DNA of 64,000 nt from Pseudoalteromonas aurantia 208 (GCF_014858725.1 NZ_AQGV01000012.1:868001-932000); one strand, 5' to 3'. Positions 43,849-54,630 are shown, numbered from the stretch's first letter. The notes: generated by a model not told the origin, from the letters alone. Numbers and translations: made by a program.

Positions 43849-46134
43849 ATGCAACCGTTTACTTCAATTTTTATATGTTGGGGATTTCTATTCGGCTGTA
43901 TCATTACCGTGTTTTTATTCAAAACTTGGCAGTTCTATAGCAGTCTTTTCTTCCTCACTATTTTGTTCCCCTATTTTAAGCCGTTTCGACCTGTATTGTT
44001 AGGTTTTATTTTCGCTATTTTTGTCGTTATCACTCAATATCATTTGTTTTATTCATTTAGTATAGAAAACCCACAATTTGACGATGAAATTTATTTCAGA
44101 GGTCAAGTTGTAAAGGTATTTGGAGAAGAGCCAGCAGATTATTTTCAGGTGAGCCTCAGTGATGTTGGTGAACATACCTATTTACCTTGGATGAACCCCA
44201 AAGCGAACTTGGCTATTTCTCAGAATGGATTAAAGATAAAGGCTGGTAGTATCATTACGGGTATGGCCAAAATTCGTCCATTTAGAGGGCGAAAAAACTT
44301 TTCCGGTTTTGATAGTGAGCTTTATGCATTTAGAAATCAAATTGCATATAAAGGGCGTGTTCTAGAGGCTACCATCGCGGCCCAGCAAAATGACGCATAT
44401 TATGAACCATATAGACAATTTTCATGGCAAGTGTTTGGAGGTTTAAAGTTAGGCTGGCTCTATCATACTTTAATGACGGGAGATACAAGCCAGATAAGTC
44501 ATGATACCCGTATCATGATGCGTAGGCTTGGATTAAGCCATATTATGGCTATTTCTGGGTTACATATCGGTATTATATTTGGGATTTCATATTGGTTTGT
44601 TAAAGCGGTTGTATCAGCTTATTTGCTATTGCATACCAACCCTCGCTTTCAAAAGTACAATTTAACGACATTTTATATGTGTCTCTCGGGAATAATCGCA
44701 TTTATATATGTTTATCTAAGCGGTTTTAGTGTATCAGCGCTAAGAGCATATAGCATGTTATTACTTGCGATTACCGCGTACATTGCATGTAAAAAGGTAA
44801 GTAGCGTGAGAATATTGGTCACCGCACTGAGCCTTATTTTACTTCTTGATCCTTTCTTATTACTTAATCCGGGGCTATATTTTTCATTTATAGCTGTTGC
44901 AGTGATATTTTTTGTAATGAGCTCTGAGCACACACAGCATAGTTACAAAATAAACTTCCTTTTTAAGATTATTTTATTGATAAAGATACAAATTTGTCTT
45001 TTCGTTTGCTTGGCGCCACTCAGTATTTATTTCTTTAAAGGAGTTAGCTTAGCTGGATTATTGATAAATTTACTGGCTATTCCGGTGTTAAGCATGATTG
45101 TTTTCCCATTTATGATATTGGCGCTCACATTGAGTTTTGTAATAGGCTATGCATCATGGGGAGCTAGTTTTGTACTCACGAGTCTAGACGGTTGCTTTCA
45201 TTTCCTATTGCAAGGAGCCTCAATGATCAGTGCTGATCACGGCTGGTTGCATACGGGTTCTTCATCTTTATCAATAACCATGTTTATATATCTCTCTCTA
45301 CTATTTATAGTGTTAGCGCCTTTTAGAAAACTGGTTTGGCTTCCAGCCGCGATTTATGCGGTGCATAGGCTGTCGAGTGAGGAGGTATTATGGCAATTGG
45401 ATGTTTTGGATGTAGGGCACGGAACCGCAGTGCTTATATCGAGTAACCGAGAAGCTATATTGTATGACCTTGGAGCTAAATATTTTAACCGATATTCCCT
45501 ATTTGAGCATGTTGTACAACCCTACATAGAGGATAATCATATCGTATTAACACACACAATTTTAAGTCATCAAGATAAAGACCATGTTGGTGGAGTTAAG
45601 GAATTGCTTGCATTTGATGGAATACAGTCCTTTAAATCGTTTCATAATGGCATACCAAATAGTGATTGTAATTTGCGAACAGTCAAGATGGGTGAAGTCA
45701 CTATTGAAACACTGTGGCCTCGAGCTGGGCGAGCCTCTAAAAACAACAATTCTTGTGTTGTGAAAGTCAGTGGAGGCAATTACTCAGCTTTATTAACGGG
45801 GGATATAGAAGCTCATGCAGAACGGCAGTTGGTAAATGTACTCTCAGCTGAACAATTAAAGAATGATATATTATTGGTCCCACATCATGGCAGTAAAACA
45901 TCGTCAACAATGGCTTTTTTACAAGCTGTAAATGCCGACATCGCGATATATTCGCGTAATTATGCATCACAATGGGGACTTCCTCATACCGATGTTCGAG
46001 AGCGATTCACCCGATTGGGCACGTTACAATTAGATACGGCACTAGATGGTCATATTAGGATAAAAGTAACACCTGATGGACTAATCACTGAAAAGGCGAG
46101 AGAAGTAATGAAATATTGGTTTTTACCCCAATAA
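43849..46134 (+). CDS. comEC: ComEC/Rec2 family DNA uptake channel
   Basis: About 761 residues from the ATG at 43849; a TTG eight codons earlier is an alternative, and the ribosome-binding site is weak for both. The N-terminal OB-like region (about 60-190) is flanked by membrane segments. The Competence domain, with RRLGLSHIMAISGLHIGIIFG near 225, has many helices. The C-terminal metallo-beta-lactamase domain has LSHQDKDHVGG (about 572), LLTGDIEAHAERQL and VPHHGSKTSS. ComEC imports single-stranded DNA across the inner membrane. It precedes msbA, as in E. coli, where it is called ycaI. Confidence 0.93.
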   Translation: MQPFTSIFICWGFLFGCIITVFLFKTWQFYSSLFFLTILFPYFKPFRPVLLGFIFAIFVVITQYHLFYSFSIENPQFDDEIYFRGQVVKVFGEEPADYFQVSLSDVGEHTYLPWMNPKANLAISQNGLKIKAGSIITGMAKIRPFRGRKNFSGFDSELYAFRNQIAYKGRVLEATIAAQQNDAYYEPYRQFSWQVFGGLKLGWLYHTLMTGDTSQISHDTRIMMRRLGLSHIMAISGLHIGIIFGISYWFVKAVVSAYLLLHTNPRFQKYNLTTFYMCLSGIIAFIYVYLSGFSVSALRAYSMLLLAITAYIACKKVSSVRILVTALSLILLLDPFLLLNPGLYFSFIAVAVIFFVMSSEHTQHSYKINFLFKIILLIKIQICLFVCLAPLSIYFFKGVSLAGLLINLLAIPVLSMIVFPFMILALTLSFVIGYASWGASFVLTSLDGCFHFLLQGASMISADHGWLHTGSSSLSITMFIYLSLLFIVLAPFRKLVWLPAAIYAVHRLSSEEVLWQLDVLDVGHGTAVLISSNREAILYDLGAKYFNRYSLFEHVVQPYIEDNHIVLTHTILSHQDKDHVGGVKELLAFDGIQSFKSFHNGIPNSDCNLRTVKMGEVTIETLWPRAGRASKNNNSCVVKVSGGNYSALLTGDIEAHAERQLVNVLSAEQLKNDILLVPHHGSKTSSTMAFLQAVNADIAIYSRNYASQWGLPHTDVRERFTRLGTLQLDTALDGHIRIKVTPDGLITEKAREVMKYWFLPQ

Positions 46135-46249
46135 AGGGGGGAGTTATTTGGTTTTCGTTTGATTAATTTAAAGTAGCCCATTTTGTTTTATAGGTATGGC
46201 AAGTACAATACACTGTTTTTTTAGAATGGGTTAGTGGAAGAGAAAGTAC

Positions 46250-47986
46250 ATGCAAATGAGCGCGAAGCAGATATACAAACGTTTACTAGCTTATACATTA
46301 GATTACCGGGGCGTTGCGATATGTGCCGTCATTGGTATGTTAGGTTACGCAGCGATGGATGCGCTGTTTGTGCGCTTAATGCAACCGTTTATTGATGATG
46401 GGTTAAACGACAGAAACGTCGATGTTTTGTCGTGGGCCCCTATTGTGGTTATTGTATTAGTGATAGGGCGTGGTGTCTTCAATTATATGGCATCATATTG
46501 TCTGACATATGTTGGATCCCAAGTTGTTAGGGCATTACGGCAAGAGCTGTTTGAGCACATGTTATTTTTACCCGTCTCATTTCATGACAAACATTCGAAT
46601 GGTGAAATGATCTCTAAAATTACTTTTGATACAGAACAAGTGCAGCAAGCCATTACCCGAGCATTACAAGTCATAGTGCGTGAAGGTGCGTTTGTTGTTT
46701 TTTTATTATTTGTTATGTTTGGTGCGAGTTGGCAGTTGTCCTCGGTATTTTTAATTATTATTCCTATTGTCGCGCTGATCGTTTCAGTGGTATCAAAACG
46801 GTTTCGTAAGATTTCGAAAAATATTCAAGATGCGATGGGGGAAGTGACCCGTGGTTCTGAACAAATGCTTGCGGGGCATAAAGTAATTCATAACTTTGGT
46901 GGTCAACAAAGAGAAATCGACAAGTTTGCAACAGTCAATAATAAGAATAGGCAGCAACGGGTCAAAATGGATGCGACTCGGGCATTAAGTGTATCCGTGA
47001 TTCAAATTTTAGCCGCCAGTGCGATGGCGTTAATATTGGCAATTATAGCCATGCCTTCTATGATAAATACGATTACTTCAGGTGCGTTTGTAGCGCTATT
47101 GACATCAATGATGATGATGTTGCGACCATTAAAGCAGTTAGCAAATGTAAATAGTGATCTGCAAAGAGGTATTTCGGCTGCGCAAAGTATATTTGCAATA
47201 TTAGATACAGAGAAAGAAGGGGACCAAGGCACCACGCCGTTAGTGACAGCGAAAGGGTTAATAAGTGTTAAATCGGTTACATTTTGCTATCCGACTAAAG
47301 AAAACCCAGTAATTCAATCACTTGATTTAAAGGTTAATGCAGGCGAGAGCATCGCGCTGGTTGGCCGCTCTGGATCTGGTAAGTCGACATTATCAAATTT
47401 ACTGCCAAGATTTTATGATATTCAACATGGTAGCATCGAGCTCGATGGCGTCAATATTCAGGAATACTCTTTGCAGGACTTGAGACGGCAATTTGCGGTT
47501 GTTTCACAGCAAGTGGTTTTGTTTAACGATACTATAGCGAATAATATTATGTATGGGCTGGAAACGCCGTTATCAGATGACGCTTTAATTGCAGTTACAA
47601 AACAAGCACATGCTTGGGAGTTCATAGAGGGATTACCTGATGGCTTACATACTATGGTGGGTGAAAATGGGGTAATGTTGTCAGGTGGACAACGGCAACG
47701 TTTGGCCATTGCAAGAGCGATTGTAAAAGATGCGCCGATACTGATTTTAGACGAGGCAACCTCCGCATTGGATACGGAGTCAGAAAGGTTGATACAGCAA
47801 GCGCTAGATAATTTGATGAAAGACAAGACTTCGATAGTGATTGCACATAGGTTATCGACAATAGAAAAATCAGACCGAATATATGTATTAGAGCAGGGTA
47901 GAATAGTTGAGCAAGGAACACATACAACCTTGTTAGAACAGCATGGGGCTTATGCTGCTTTATGTAAAATGCAGTATGGTGATTAG
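46250..47986 (+). CDS. msbA: Lipid A export ABC transporter MsbA
   Basis: 578 residues. Six membrane helices (about 20-310) form the exporter domain, followed by the ATPase: Walker A GRSGSGKST (about 371), Q-loop VSQQVVLFND, signature LSGGQRQRLAIARAI (about 477), Walker B ILILDEATSALD and H-loop IAHRLST. MsbA flips lipid A core across the inner membrane. GGAAGAG lies upstream; the ATG two codons later is an alternative start. lpxK follows after 3 bases, giving the conserved msbA-lpxK pair. Confidence 0.96.
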   Translation: MQMSAKQIYKRLLAYTLDYRGVAICAVIGMLGYAAMDALFVRLMQPFIDDGLNDRNVDVLSWAPIVVIVLVIGRGVFNYMASYCLTYVGSQVVRALRQELFEHMLFLPVSFHDKHSNGEMISKITFDTEQVQQAITRALQVIVREGAFVVFLLFVMFGASWQLSSVFLIIIPIVALIVSVVSKRFRKISKNIQDAMGEVTRGSEQMLAGHKVIHNFGGQQREIDKFATVNNKNRQQRVKMDATRALSVSVIQILAASAMALILAIIAMPSMINTITSGAFVALLTSMMMMLRPLKQLANVNSDLQRGISAAQSIFAILDTEKEGDQGTTPLVTAKGLISVKSVTFCYPTKENPVIQSLDLKVNAGESIALVGRSGSGKSTLSNLLPRFYDIQHGSIELDGVNIQEYSLQDLRRQFAVVSQQVVLFNDTIANNIMYGLETPLSDDALIAVTKQAHAWEFIEGLPDGLHTMVGENGVMLSGGQRQRLAIARAIVKDAPILILDEATSALDTESERLIQQALDNLMKDKTSIVIAHRLSTIEKSDRIYVLEQGRIVEQGTHTTLLEQHGAYAALCKMQYGD

Positions 47987-47989
47987 ACA

Positions 47990-48970
47990 TTGAAAAGTAT
48001 AGAAAATAGCTGGTATAGACCAAAATCCTTCATAACTTACTTACTACTGCCGCTCAGTGCTATATTTTGGTGTGCTGCGATAGTAAGACGGATACTTTTT
48101 TCATTGGGGTTTATTAAACGTTTTAATGCACATGTCCCCATATTGGTTATAGGTAATATTAGTATAGGCGGTAATGGTAAAACGCCATTTGCATTATGGC
48201 TAGTTAACTACCTACAAAATATTGGGTTAAAAGTCGCAGTGATCAGTCGAGGATATGGATCAAATGCACCCCATTACCCTTATGAAGTGACGACCAGTAG
48301 CTCGGTATTAGAGGCCGGAGATGAACCTTTTTTACTTCATTCACGTTTGCAATGTCCAGTTGTTATCGGCCCAGACCGTCAGGCTAGTTGTGAGTATATC
48401 AAGCGTGAATACAATGTCGATTTGATTATTTCAGATGACGGTTTACAACATTATAAAATGAATCGTGCTGTTGAGTTTTGTATTGTAGATAGTACTCGTG
48501 GGTTTGGAAATGGGTGTCTCCTGCCGGCTGGACCATTAAGGGAGTTGCCGAGTCGACTTCGCAGTGTGGATCTAGTTGTTACAAATGGTATTGGCGCACC
48601 TTGCAATTATCAACTCGAAAGCACCGGTATATATCGTGTTGGAAGTGGCGAAAAATGTGAATCATATCCAGATATGGGCATCGCCGTAAGTGCAATAGGA
48701 AACCCTGCTCGGTTTGAGAAATCATTGAGTGAGTTAGGGATCGATATTATAGAGACCGCACACTTTCGAGATCATCATGCTTATCAAAACGGTGATTTTG
48801 ATAGATTTGGTCACACAGCCGTTTTTATGACGGAAAAAGATGCGGTAAAATGTAAGAGCTTTGCGTTAGAAAATTGGTACTACTTACGAGTTGACGCTCA
48901 ACCAAGCAAGATGTTGATTGAGCGGTTATTGAATATTTTAAAGAAAAAAGAGATCTATCATGGCCTTTGA
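47990..48970 (+). CDS. lpxK: Tetraacyldisaccharide 4'-kinase
   Basis: 326 residues from a TTG with GGTGA 8 bases upstream. LpxK phosphorylates the 4' position of the lipid A disaccharide at the inner membrane. An N-terminal membrane-binding helix (about 14-36) is followed by the P-loop in [13 protein letters not shown] (about 54-66), then [16 protein letters not shown] and [12 protein letters not shown] with catalytic Asp residues. Length equals the E. coli enzyme (328). The end overlaps the start of the Trm112-like gene by 11 bases. Confidence 0.95.
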   Translation: MKSIENSWYRPKSFITYLLLPLSAIFWCAAIVRRILFSLGFIKRFNAHVPILVIGNISIGGNGKTPFALWLVNYLQNIGLKVAVISRGYGSNAPHYPYEVTTSSSVLEAGDEPFLLHSRLQCPVVIGPDRQASCEYIKREYNVDLIISDDGLQHYKMNRAVEFCIVDSTRGFGNGCLLPAGPLRELPSRLRSVDLVVTNGIGAPCNYQLESTGIYRVGSGEKCESYPDMGIAVSAIGNPARFEKSLSELGIDIIETAHFRDHHAYQNGDFDRFGHTAVFMTEKDAVKCKSFALENWYYLRVDAQPSKMLIERLLNILKKKEIYHGL

Positions 48971-49157
48971 TAAAAAATTATTAGAAATCTTAGCTTGCCC
49001 TGTGTGTAAAGGTAAGCTGCAGTACGATAAAGAACAAAGTGAGCTTATTAGTACAGCGGCAAAATTGGCGTATCCAATTAGAGATGATATTCCTGTACTA
49101 CTGGAAAACGAGGCGCGAGAGTTGAGTTTAGAAGAGGTTGAACAGTGGCATTCGTAG
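48960..49157 (+). CDS. ycaR: YcaR-like Trm112 family small protein
   Basis: 65 residues. [14 protein letters not shown] carries a CxxC; the second Cys pair of the eukaryotic Trm112 zinc fold is absent, as in E. coli Yca[13 protein letters not shown] is the family's C-terminal block. It overlaps both lpxK and kdsB, so all three are translationally coupled, as in E. coli. Function is unknown; related proteins activate methyltransferases. Confidence 0.9.
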   Translation: MAFDKKLLEILACPVCKGKLQYDKEQSELISTAAKLAYPIRDDIPVLLENEARELSLEEVEQWHS

Positions 49158-49900
49158 TTGTTATTCCAGCACGCTATGCGTCGAGTCGTTTACCGGGTAA
49201 ACCGCTTGCGGATATCTGCGGAAAACCGATGATTCAACATGTTTTTGAGCAAGCGTCTCGCTCAGGAGCGAATGCTGTTTATATTGCGACTGATCATCAA
49301 GCTGTCTTTGATGTCGCGATGGGCTTTACAAAAAATGTTCTCATGACCAGAATTGACCATCAATCAGGCACTGAACGGCTCGCGGAAGTGGTAGAAAAGC
49401 TAAATTTAGGTGCTGAAACAATTGTGGTTAATGTACAAGGTGATGAGCCATTGCTAGAACCTGAAAATATAGATCAAGTTGCTCAGTTGTTGGCTAATTC
49501 AAGTGCCCCTATGGCGACCCTTAGTGTGGATATAGAGAATGTTGAAGAAGTGCTAAACCCTAATGCGGTTAAAGTAGTACAAGATGCACATAACAACGCT
49601 CTATACTTTTCTCGCGCTTCAATTCCATTTCAACGAAATAGCATGTTAACGCTAGATAAAAACTCAATTCCTTTACATAATTTTCAACGCCATGTTGGCA
49701 TTTACGCCTACCGCGCAGGGTTTATTCAAGAATACTTAGAGTTACCAGTATCGCCATTAGAAGTGCAAGAATCACTTGAACAACTGAGAGTTTTGTATCA
49801 TGGTAAGCAAATTAAGATAGCTAAGGCGATAATGCCCGTCCATGCGGGGGTCGATACACCAGAGGATTTAGCGCGAGTAGTTGAGTTGTTAAATGCGTGA
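49145..49900 (+). CDS. kdsB: CMP-Kdo synthetase
   Basis: 251 residues from a GTG inside the end of ycaR; the first residues [20 protein letters not shown] are the canonical N-terminus. The enzyme activates Kdo with CTP for attachment to lipid [16 protein letters not shown] carries the metal-binding Asp, and [27 protein letters not shown] and [11 protein letters not shown] are conserved. The end overlaps the pseudouridine synthase gene by 8 bases. Confidence 0.96.
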   Translation: MAFVVVIPARYASSRLPGKPLADICGKPMIQHVFEQASRSGANAVYIATDHQAVFDVAMGFTKNVLMTRIDHQSGTERLAEVVEKLNLGAETIVVNVQGDEPLLEPENIDQVAQLLANSSAPMATLSVDIENVEEVLNPNAVKVVQDAHNNALYFSRASIPFQRNSMLTLDKNSIPLHNFQRHVGIYAYRAGFIQEYLELPVSPLEVQESLEQLRVLYHGKQIKIAKAIMPVHAGVDTPEDLARVVELLNA

Positions 49901-50558
49901 ATTTGAAGTGATCGCAGACGAAGTTGATTATATTATCGCATTAAAACCTGCAGGAGTGAGTTTTCATAGCGAAGACGGGGCTGGGTTTGTTGTTCAATTA
50001 GAGAAACAAGTTGGCTATAAATTATTCTCGGTTCATCGTTTAGACAAAGTCACTTCGGGACTATTAATCTTAGCGAAGTCAAGTAAAGCAGCCAACCTCT
50101 TTACTCAGAAGTTTGTAGGAAGAGAGGTAGAGAAAATTTATTTGGCGTTAATTTCGAAAAAGCCCAATAAAAAGCAAGGGTGGATCAAAGGTGATATGGT
50201 CAAATCCCGACGGGGGGCACACAAGCTACTCAAATCACAAGAAAGCCCTGCCGTTACCCGCTTTTATTCAAAAAGTATTGCTGCTGGATTACGTGGTGTA
50301 ATTTTGAAGCCTTTTACAGGTAAAACACATCAATTAAGAGTTGCTATGAAAAGTTTATCCGCGGCAATAGTGGGAGATGAATTGTACGGGGGAGTGCCAG
50401 CAGCACGGGTATATTTGCATGCTTATGCACTAAGGTTTTCTTGGGATGGACAGCAGCAATGCTATTATGCAACACCAAAAGATGGTGATGAATTTATAAA
50501 ATTAATTAATCATGAGGATTTTGCTAATTGGCGAAACCCTTGGCAGTTAGAGTGGTAA
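49893..50558 (+). CDS. RluA-like pseudouridine synthase, TIGR01621 type
   Basis: 221 residues. The pseudouridine synthase core is present without an S4 domain: [15 protein letters not shown], then [16 protein letters not shown] with the catalytic Asp about residue 51, and [17 protein letters not shown]. It is smaller than RluC or RluD and matches the TIGR01621 group of RluA-type enzymes, whose RNA target I do not know. It overlaps kdsB, and tcdA follows 1 base later, so it is the hinge between the lipid A set and a tRNA-modification gene. Confidence 0.88.
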   Translation: MREFEVIADEVDYIIALKPAGVSFHSEDGAGFVVQLEKQVGYKLFSVHRLDKVTSGLLILAKSSKAANLFTQKFVGREVEKIYLALISKKPNKKQGWIKGDMVKSRRGAHKLLKSQESPAVTRFYSKSIAAGLRGVILKPFTGKTHQLRVAMKSLSAAIVGDELYGGVPAARVYLHAYALRFSWDGQQQCYYATPKDGDEFIKLINHEDFANWRNPWQLEW

Positions 50559-50559
50559 C

Positions 50560-51360
50560 ATGACTGAGCAGCAAACTGAATTGAGATTTGGCGGTATTTC
50601 ACGCCTTTATGGTACACAGCAGCATACGTGGTTGCAGCAAGCAAATTTTTGTGTAGTTGGTATTGGTGGCGTTGGCAGCTGGGTGGCGGAAGCGTTAGTA
50701 CGAACGGGTGTAGGCCATATAACATTGATCGACTTAGATGATATTTGTGTTACAAATATCAACCGTCAAATTCATGCGTTATCAAGTAGTGTAGGTGAGC
50801 AAAAAATTGAAGCAATGAAAGCGCGTTTATTAGATATAAACCCGTATTGTACAGTGAATTTGATCGATGACTTTATCACCGTCGATAACATTGCAGAATA
50901 TATCATTAATTATGACTATGTCATTGACTGTATTGATGCGGTCAAAGAAAAGGCCGCGCTAATTGCGCATTGCAAACGTCGAAAAATCCCAATCATTGCC
51001 ACCGGTGGTGCTGGTGGACAGACAGATCCCAGTCAAATTTTATTTGGCGATGTTGCGAAAACAACACAAGACCCTTTACTTGCGAAAGTACGTTATTTAT
51101 TGCGTAAGAACTATAATTTTTCCTCAAATCCAAAGCGTAAATTTGCTGTTGATTGTGTTTATTCAACTGAGCAACTTGTTTATCCAACAGCCAGTGGTGA
51201 AGTTTGCCTAGCTAAGCAGCAAGCTGAGGGAGCAAAAAACATGGACTGCGCAACTGGGTTTGGTTCTGTCACCATGGTGACAGGCACCTTTGGTTTTTTC
51301 GCGGCTTCACGAGCAATTAAAAAGTATTTACAAAAAAAACTCAAAGCTGAAAACCAATGA
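50560..51360 (+). CDS. tcdA: tRNA threonylcarbamoyladenosine dehydratase
   Basis: 266 residues, an E1/ThiF-like protein. CVVGIGGVGSWVAEALVRTGVG (about 28-49) is the nucleotide-binding loop, and LIDLDDICVTNINRQIHAL, DCIDAVKEKAALI and GGAGGQTDPSQI follow E. coli TcdA (CsdL). With ATP it cyclises t6A37 to ct6A in tRNAs that read ANN codons. The C-terminal FGFFAASRAIKKYL segment may be a membrane anchor. It converges on csdE and csdA, which in E. coli assist the same modification. Confidence 0.95.
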   Translation: MTEQQTELRFGGISRLYGTQQHTWLQQANFCVVGIGGVGSWVAEALVRTGVGHITLIDLDDICVTNINRQIHALSSSVGEQKIEAMKARLLDINPYCTVNLIDDFITVDNIAEYIINYDYVIDCIDAVKEKAALIAHCKRRKIPIIATGGAGGQTDPSQILFGDVAKTTQDPLLAKVRYLLRKNYNFSSNPKRKFAVDCVYSTEQLVYPTASGEVCLAKQQAEGAKNMDCATGFGSVTMVTGTFGFFAASRAIKKYLQKKLKAENQ

Positions 51361-51381
51361 GTATGAAACTTTCTCGCTGAT

Positions 51382-51786
51382 TTACCACTGAGAAAGCTTT
51401 TCTTGTATGGCCTTAATAATGGCTTGAATGCCATTACCGCGTGACGGGCTCAGGTGCTTTATTAGTCCGAGAGACTCAAACTCAGCGTAAGCATCAATAT
51501 TTTTAGCTTCGGTAAGGGTTATGTCGTTATACATACTTGAAATAATCGCGAATAGCCCTTTGACGATACGGGTGTCAGAGTCACCAATTAATAGAATTGT
51601 TCCCCGGCTTTCATCTAAATCAATATGCAACCAGACTTTGCTCTCACAGCCTTGTATAAGGGCATCATCACTCTTTAAGCAGTCGGGTATAACGGGCAGT
51701 TGTTTGCCAAATAGCATTATTTCTCGATAACATTGTTGCCAACTTTGGGTCTTTTTTAATTGGTTTTGTATTTCTTGATAGTTCAA
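51382..51786 (-). CDS. csdE: CsdE/SufE family sulfur acceptor
   Basis: 134 residues. The sulfur-accepting Cys is 47 in IQGCESKVWL, with GNGIQAIIKAI at the C-terminal helix. CsdE takes persulfide from the cysteine desulfurase CsdA encoded directly upstream (3 bases between). LSPSRGNGI is a conserved SufE-type block. I choose CsdE over SufE because of pairing with csdA and the neighbouring tcdA; no suf genes are present here. Confidence 0.9.
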   Translation of the reverse strand: MNYQEIQNQLKKTQSWQQCYREIMLFGKQLPVIPDCLKSDDALIQGCESKVWLHIDLDESRGTILLIGDSDTRIVKGLFAIISSMYNDITLTEAKNIDAYAEFESLGLIKHLSPSRGNGIQAIIKAIQEKLSQW

Positions 51787-51789
51787 ATC

Positions 51790-53007
51790 TTATCCTGCAA
51801 TTAATTTAATACTGCTTTTTAGAGCAGTAATAAATGTATCTATGTCATTGTGTGAATTATAAAAGGCGAGGCTTACTCTTAATGTACCCTGAATACCTAG
51901 TTCAGCAATAAGTGGTTGCGTACAATGGTGGCCGCTTCGCAAAGCAATGCCATAGCTATTGAGTAACATTGCAATGTCATAATGGTGCTCGTCGCGATAA
52001 TTAAAGCTAATTGTACCTATATTATTTTGCGTGTCGCCATAAATAATGATGCCATCGATTGCTTGTAATTGATTAAGACAGTACGAATATAAGGTTTGTT
52101 CATATTGATGAAGTACGATAGGGTCAAGCTTATTTAAATAATTGATGGCTGCTCCAAACCCTAATACACCTGATATGTTTGGTGTCCCTGGTTCAAATTT
52201 AGCTGGGGCCTCTCGGTAACTTGACGATTCGTATGTTACCTTGTCAATCATTTCGCCGCCTGTTTTGAAAACGCTTAGTGCGTTGAGCTTGTCAAATTTC
52301 CCATATAAGAATCCAAGCCCTGTAGGACCTAATGCTTTGTGGGCAGAGCCAACATAGAAATCGCAATCTAACTGTGACAGATTAGGCCTTAAATGAAGAA
52401 AAGCTTGTGCGCCGTCAATTACGGTTATGGCATTAACTTTCTTCGCTGCATCAATTAGCTTGGCGATGGGATTAATATTACCAAGCGTATTAGATGCATG
52501 TGTGCATGCCATAACTTTGGGTTTTAAGTCTTCAATCATAGCGATTGCAGCTGGTATATCCAAAATCCCTTGTTTATTTATGGGCATGATAGCTATTTTT
52601 GCACCGCTTTCTTGCGCTGCTTGTTGCCATGGAACAATATTAGCATGGTGCTCTAATGCACTAATTAGAATAATATCCTGTGAATTTAGATCACATGTTA
52701 CACCAGAAGCAATAATGTTAAGGCTTTCAGTTGCACCACTGGTCCAAACCACTTCTTTGGAATTAACGGATAAAAATTTAGCCAGTTGTGTCCGCACATA
52801 TTCGTATTTCGATGTTGCATTTTCACTGAGTGAGTGTAAACCTCTATGTACGTTTGAGTTGTTTTTACTATAAAAATCGTTTATCTCATCGATCACACAC
52901 TGAGGCTTTTGGCTGGTCGCACCAGAGTCAAGGTAGATTAAAGGCTGACCTTCAATAGATTGAGAGAGTACAGGAAAGTCATGGCGCAACTCAGCAATTA
53001 TGTTCAT
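51790..53007 (-). CDS. csdA: Cysteine desulfurase CsdA
   Basis: About 405 residues from the ATG at 53007, beginning MNIIAELRHDFPVLSQS; the open frame extends 20 codons upstream, but the shorter form fits the family. It is a PLP class V aminotransferase fold: YLDSGATSQKP, SGATESLNIIA, ALEHHANIVPW, DGAQAFLH and GSAHKALGPTGLGFLYG with the PLP Lys near 225. The active Cys is in RSGHHCTQPL, in a short loop of the SufS/CsdA group. It delivers sulfur to CsdE. Confidence 0.93.
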   Translation of the reverse strand: MNIIAELRHDFPVLSQSIEGQPLIYLDSGATSQKPQCVIDEINDFYSKNNSNVHRGLHSLSENATSKYEYVRTQLAKFLSVNSKEVVWTSGATESLNIIASGVTCDLNSQDIILISALEHHANIVPWQQAAQESGAKIAIMPINKQGILDIPAAIAMIEDLKPKVMACTHASNTLGNINPIAKLIDAAKKVNAITVIDGAQAFLHLRPNLSQLDCDFYVGSAHKALGPTGLGFLYGKFDKLNALSVFKTGGEMIDKVTYESSSYREAPAKFEPGTPNISGVLGFGAAINYLNKLDPIVLHQYEQTLYSYCLNQLQAIDGIIIYGDTQNNIGTISFNYRDEHHYDIAMLLNSYGIALRSGHHCTQPLIAELGIQGTLRVSLAFYNSHNDIDTFITALKSSIKLIAG

Positions 53008-53068
53008 TTCAATATTATTCCGGCAAATATAACGAAGGGATTGTAATTTGATCTGTGTAAGATGCAAT

Positions 53069-53098
53069 AAAAAAGGCCGCTAATAGCGGCCTTTTTTT
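53069..53098. terminator. Rho-independent terminator after gltA
   Basis: AAAAGGCCGCTA and TAGCGGCCTTTTTTT form a strong stem with A and T runs on opposite sides. It lies 12 bases beyond the gltA stop on the minus strand. Confidence 0.88.
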
Positions 53099-53109
53099 AA
53101 GACTTTACG

Positions 53110-54396
53110 TTATCGTTTTGAAGAGTCTGCATAGTCGCGTTGTGCGTAGCCAGTATAAAGCTGACGCGGACGACCAATTTTGTGTCCTGCTTGAGATAGC
53201 ATTTCATCCCAATGCGAGATCCAACCAACAGTACGTGACATTGCGAAGATAACAGTGAACATACTCGTTGGAATACCAATTGCTTTCAAGATGATACCTG
53301 AGTAAAAATCTACATTCGGATATAGCTTTTTCTCGATGAAGTATGGGTCTTCAAGCGCGATTTGCTCTAAACGCATAGCAACGTCGAGTAGTGGATCTTG
53401 AATGTTTAACTCTTTCAAAACTTCATGACATGTCTGACGCATTACTGTAGCACGCGGGTCGAAGTTTTTGTATACGCGGTGACCAAAGCCCATTAAACGG
53501 AATGGATCGCTCTTATCTTTTGCTTTTGCTACATACTCGTCGATACGGTCGAGCGAACCAATCTCTTCAAGCATGTTAAGACAAGCTTCGTTTGCACCAC
53601 CATGAGCAGGTCCCCACAGTGAGGCGATACCAGCAGCAATACATGCGTAAGGATTAGCACCTGATGAACCCGCTAAACGTACTGTAGACGTTGAAGCATT
53701 TTGTTCGTGATCAGCGTGCAGCATAAAAATACGATCCATAGCTTTAGCTACAACAGGGTTAACCGTGTAATCCTCAGCTGGGACAGAGAACATCATATGC
53801 AAAAAGTTTTCTGCATAGCTTAAATCGTTGCGTGGGTAAACGAATGGTTGACCAACGTTATATTTGTACGCCATTGCCGCAATGGTAGGCAACTTAGCAA
53901 CTAATTTGATAGCACTGCGCTGACGTTGGTCTGCATCTGAGATATCTAAATCATCATGATAGAACGATGATAATGCACCAACAACACCACAAAGCATAGC
54001 CATTGGGTGAGAGTCAACGCGAAAACCTTGGAAGAATGCAGCGATTTTCTCGTGCATCATGGTGTTACGTGTGATTTCATCTGAAAATTCAGCATGTTGC
54101 TCAGCTGTCGGTAACTCACCGTTTAGCAATAAATAACATAATTCAATGTAATTTGAATGCTCAGCTAACTGCTCAATTGGGTAACCGCGGTGTAGCAGTA
54201 CACCTTTTCCACCGTCGATGTAGGTGATAGATGATTCACAAGAACCGGTAGACATAAAACCTGGGTCATAAGTGAAGTGGCCGTGAGCACCTAAAGTACG
54301 AACATCAATTACATCTTGACCAGCGGTACCCGAATAAATTGGTAGCTCGATTGGGTCGTGACCATCAATATGGACAGTGGCTTTTTTATCTGCCAT
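53110..54396 (-). CDS. gltA: Citrate synthase
   Basis: 428 residues, the hexameric type II length. The enzyme condenses oxaloacetate and acetyl-CoA at TCA cycle entry. Catalytic residues lie in [15 protein letters not shown] (His), [15 protein letters not shown] (His) and [14 protein letters not shown] (Asp). The N-terminal zinc-ribbon-like beta domain is present. A TATTCCATAGGAGATAAAT-type leader gives AGGAGA before the ATG. It is divergent from sdhC across about 410 bases, as in E. coli and many relatives. Confidence 0.97.
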   Translation of the reverse strand: MADKKATVHIDGHDPIELPIYSGTAGQDVIDVRTLGAHGHFTYDPGFMSTGSCESSITYIDGGKGVLLHRGYPIEQLAEHSNYIELCYLLLNGELPTAEQHAEFSDEITRNTMMHEKIAAFFQGFRVDSHPMAMLCGVVGALSSFYHDDLDISDADQRQRSAIKLVAKLPTIAAMAYKYNVGQPFVYPRNDLSYAENFLHMMFSVPAEDYTVNPVVAKAMDRIFMLHADHEQNASTSTVRLAGSSGANPYACIAAGIASLWGPAHGGANEACLNMLEEIGSLDRIDEYVAKAKDKSDPFRLMGFGHRVYKNFDPRATVMRQTCHEVLKELNIQDPLLDVAMRLEQIALEDPYFIEKKLYPNVDFYSGIILKAIGIPTSMFTVIFAMSRTVGWISHWDEMLSQAGHKIGRPRQLYTGYAQRDYADSSKR

Positions 54397-54466
54397 CTAT
54401 TTATCTCCTATGGAATAACAATTCTGATTGTTATGTTGTGATACTAATGTTAAGCAAATTCAGATC

Positions 54467-54497
54467 ATTTTAACGTAAAACTAGGGTATAAAGTCAA
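54467..54497 (-). promoter_or_regulatory. Probable gltA promoter
   Basis: On the minus strand TTGACT (54492-54497) and TTAAAA (54468-54473) are separated by 18 bases. The predicted start lies about 65 bases before the gltA ATG. Confidence 0.5.
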
Positions 54498-54595
54498 TTT
54501 TTCTTGTAATTATGCAAAGATGTATAATAAATATTCTGTAGAGATTAAATATTATACCATTGGCTAATTCGCAAGCGTCTCAATCTAAACAAGAA

Positions 54596-54624
54596 TTGTA
54601 AAAGCGCGCACGGCCTTATATACT
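54596..54624 (+). promoter_or_regulatory. Probable sdhCDAB promoter
   Basis: TTGTAA (54596-54601) and TATACT (54619-54624) have an exact 17-base spacer, with transcription expected near 54631. This leaves an untranslated leader of about 175 bases before sdhC. I did not find a convincing CRP, ArcA or Fur site. Confidence 0.6.
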
Positions 54625-54630
54625 GTGATA

